From positions 11,163,041 to 11,227,040 of the forward strand of contig BSYO01000038.1 in NCBI GenBank assembly GCA_033239525.1: a stretch of DNA of 64,000 nt. The letters run 5' to 3'. Position numbers and translations under genes: made by a program. The stretch is from Nepenthes gracilis (taxonomy: Eukaryota; Streptophyta; Magnoliopsida; Caryophyllales; Nepenthaceae). The notes below the pieces were generated by a model, which saw nothing but the letters and a program-made list of their open reading frames with translations, searched no databases and was not told the origin of the DNA. This document shows, piece after piece, positions 60,861 to 64,000 of this stretch (its first letter is position 1; the number at the start of each line of letters is the position of its first letter).

Positions 60861-62640
60861 AATTAGGGTGTCACAAATATAGACCCAAAAGTAGATAATA
60901 TAAATAAAAATCTATAAATTTAGAAATCTATAAAATAAATTCTCACCCAAAAGACATCCAAATACGTACTCAAATTCGGGTCTAATTTGACAAAATATCC
61001 ATATCACCCCAATAGTAATAATTATAATAAATAATAATATCGTCAATTATATGATCTCTCTAAACTACCTGTTCAGATAATAAATTATACAAAACTTACT
61101 CAAAATATCCATAGGAAAAAAGTGACAACCAATATTACAATCACACCTCCCATCCAACACAAGCCAAACACCACAACAACCAAATAATAGGATAATTTCA
61201 ACCCTAATTCCATAACAATAATATCTATCACTAATACCGAACCTGAATGATTAACAAAATTGATCCATTTCAATTCAATTGACTTCATTAATTTCTTTCT
61301 TTATTATAACATTAGACTCAAAATGAGATTGATAAATTTTTCTTTTTAACCCCAAAACTCTACATACTAGATGTGACTTTAAAATCATATATCAATAAAT
61401 ATATTATAGGACTCAAAAATGCCACATCATAAAGTGACTAAAACATTGACCTTTCTATGATGTCAAGACATAGGTAAGGAGTCATGCCTATACAAAGATC
61501 AGAGTAAACAAATATCTAAATAAGAATATCCAAGTATAACTATATCTCTGATAGAAGCATTCCAAATTGTTATTCAATACAAACATCATCAACCAAAATA
61601 TAAATAAATATTCAAAGACTGCTATTCTAAAACAAAATGTAATATCAAATATCGAAATTTCTAATTCTATATCTTTGAACCATCTTCCTAATAAAATCCT
61701 CTACCTGCAAGTATCCAAAATAAATGTAGGTAAAACATATCAAAGGTCATAAAATTGACTTTGGAGAAAGATTATACATACTCTCAGCAATTTTAGACCA
61801 TATTACTATTATTTAGATTTATAGGGAAGTCGTCTACAAATTTTTTTATAAATAGGGATGAACGCCACTTTCTTTTATTACCTATGGATAATAGATACAG
61901 TCTTAAATATGTCTGGATATATTAAGACGTCTAAATATATTAATTTCGTTCAATTCCTTAAGATGATTTTCATAAAAATCAAATCAGGAAATGTCTTTAT
62001 ATCAAAATCTAAAACTTTTCCTATCTGATAAAAAAGTATAAATTTTTTACTCAGGAAGTACAAACCAAAGCTTTCTATCATAGAAAAAAGTACATGTATC
62101 AAATCGAATACCAAGATAAAACCCGACCCAAAATAGATACATAAAATACCACATGTGAGACACATATATAAGTTTTCATGACTTTTTCTATACAAATATT
62201 TTTATACATAAATATAAAATCTTAAAATATTTATCTATCTTCACAAAATAAGTAAAAATCCTTAAATATTAATAAAACTTAAACAAAATCTTGAAACATC
62301 CAACAAAAATAATATGCATGTATGAATAATCAAAGTAGGGTAAATAAAATAACATACATATACAAAAAAAATCATCAAATATAAACAAAACCAAATAAAA
62401 GTTAAAATATATCAAAGATATAATTTATTAATACTTACCTTCAAGCCCAATTTGATAGATTTGACCAAACAATGTCTTAAGATCCATCTTTTTCTCTTCC
62501 TCTCTCTTCCCTTCAATCTCTTTCTCTCTCATTCCTCTTCATTCCCATACAAAATGACCAAAACTGTAATATCTCAAATCCTCATTTGATTTATTTTGAA
62601 TAAAATTATTATTACGGGTAATTTGAATGTGATAAAAATT
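60861..62640 (-). mobile_element. Possible LTR-like sequence
   Basis: Begins near GGGTGTCACAAATATAGACC (about 60866) and runs through AT-rich sequence to a CT-rich leader-like tract (62485-62550) and TGTAATATCTCAAATCCTCA at 62565. On minus the last reads TTTGAGATATTACA, a start resembling the LTR candidate at 1396-3826 in composition. No coding domains are readable and boundaries are approximate. Confidence 0.25.
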
Positions 62641-64000
62641 ATATATATTATAAAATTTTGAAGAATATTCAAATCAATTGAGTTAGCGCCTGAGGTGTAC
62701 TGGTGTTAGCACTGGAACGCTGATTGAATTATAAAAGAAAAAGAGAAAACAAATATAATAATAATAATTATTGTTGTTGTTATTGTTATTATTGTTGTTA
62801 TATAAGAGGGGGATCCGTGGGCCGGTAGAAGAAAAAGAAAGAAAGGAGAGAAGGGGAAAAAAGAAGAAGAAGAAAGAAGGGAAAGGTGACACGACTGTCA
62901 CAATAGTGAGGAGAAGGAAGGGATCAACACTGGAAACTCTCTGATTTCCCTCCATTATTTAAAGAATGTTGCGGTTTGAAGGAGGGGGAGGTGCAAGCCG
63001 AACAGAGCAAGGCCTAGCTACCACCGTCACGTCGTCATCGAAAGAAATGGATGAAATTAAGACAAGTAAATCCTTCCTATCTCTTTCTTGATTTCGATTC
63101 ATTACTTGCATGTATTGATTTTGATAAAATCGGCCAATATTTTGATGATAAAAAAATGGAGCCAAAAATAAAGCTTATGTTCTAATTGGTGAGTGAAGGA
63201 GGAATAAAGAAGAGGAGAAAGAGAGAGAGGCAGAGGAGCTGAGGGAGCTTGGTCGAAGGAGAAGAGGGAAAAATGAGCGAATCAACAGTGCTCGCATGTG
63301 CCACTACTGTCATTGCCATTGCCGGAGACATCAATAGAAGCCACTTCAGAGTTGTTGCTGTCGTAGCTGGTGCCATCATGCCAAGCCGAGCTGTTAGATG
63401 AATGGTGCGTGCAACAGAGAATGAGAGGTGCACGGTAGGAGAGAGGAGGAGAGAGATAGAAGAGTGTAGGGCTGAGGAGAGAGAAGTACACAGTTCGGAT
63501 ATCTCAAAGCATTTTTTTTGACAAATCTGCTTAGTATAAAATCAAGACAAATATCCTCTAACCCTATCATTTGTCTGTTTTTTCATCCGATATATTTTAG
63601 TTTTGTTTCGAAGGCTTTATACTCATGTGTGCACTTTTAACTAATCAGTTCGTTTTTCTTGTGCATGCATGACACTTTTACCAATTATTCAAGGGTTTTA
63701 TTTAATTTCTGTTGATATTTGTGGGTTTTATCATTTTTTTAAAAATGGATAATTTTTGAATACTGTATATATTTATATTAGCATGTGCATACGAAAATAT
63801 ATATGAAACTTGTATGGCCGTGTATTTTCACATACATGTATCGGGATTATAGTCACTATCTTTGAATTTATTATTATTGAATATTTAAAAATTTCTTTCT
63901 ATTGAAAGGAAAAGTTTGGATGTAGTGACTATCCCTTTTGAATGATTTACTGAAATTTATATATATTCAGACGTCCTAATATATCTAACAACTTGAAAAA
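62641..64000. other. Mixed region with TTA/TTG microsatellite and GC-richer block, no gene assigned
   Basis: A trinucleotide-type tract (AATAATAATTATTGTTGTTG and similar) lies at 62755-62802. A purine-rich block lies at 62820-62900 and a GC-richer block at 62960-63490. Both strands of the latter have 60-90-codon frames, and none shows a known domain or clear start. It may be the leader of an LTR element or the first exon of a gene running off the window; I cannot tell which. Confidence 0.35.

Noticed and set aside
62683..63491. Several 60-90-codon minus frames, some with hydrophobic runs
   Set aside because: The long Asn/Tyr run is a translated microsatellite and the others overlap in different frames without domains; could not be told from an element leader.

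Overview
The window looks like nuclear DNA of a flowering plant. Genes are split by GT-AG introns, some several kilobases long. Intergenic DNA is very AT-rich and full of decayed retroelements. Every recognisable protein is a plant-type nuclear gene, including a CDC26-TTM3 pair, a GH79 heparanase-like enzyme and a plastid-targeted Gly-rich protein. I cannot name the species. No viral or toxin gene was recognised.

Layout. Bases 1-7.1 kb are retroelement debris, including a possible 2.4-kb LTR and two decayed copies of one element-borne reading frame. A three-exon gene for a very acidic protein follows on + (7826-10457). About 4 kb then holds a small palindromic element and a 216-bp tandem duplication. 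On -, CDC26 (APC/C subunit) and TTM3 (CYTH-domain tripolyphosphatase) lie 37 nt apart as a bicistronic pair (16238-17093). Behind TTM3 is a degenerate tandem array that carries extra copies of its last 14 codons. An LTR-like fragment near 18.0-18.7 kb precedes a possible small secreted Cys-rich peptide gene (19443-22269, +). Its second exon has a decayed duplicate directly upstream of a nine-exon heparanase-like gene (23488-27482, +, 539 aa).

DPH2, the diphthamide synthesis subunit, occupies 30902-45693 (-) in ten exons (505 aa). Its introns are swollen by a LINE remnant, tandem duplications and copies of a GATA/TATC-rich dispersed repeat. That repeat continues into a three-exon plastid-targeted gene (48202-50609, +, 228 aa). 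A 40-codon membrane-peptide ORF lies between them. SRP14 (52003-55788, -) follows, with a 3.3-kb last intron containing a duplicated, decayed copy of the start of its last exon. From 56.1 kb to the end I see AT-rich DNA and retroelement-like sequence but no gene I can defend.

The genes are unrelated housekeeping or cell-wall functions, apart from the co-transcribed CDC26-TTM3 pair. Exon joins were worked out by hand from splice signals, reading-frame continuity and family conservation. In DPH2, the heparanase gene, SRP14 and the plastid gene every join keeps the frame.
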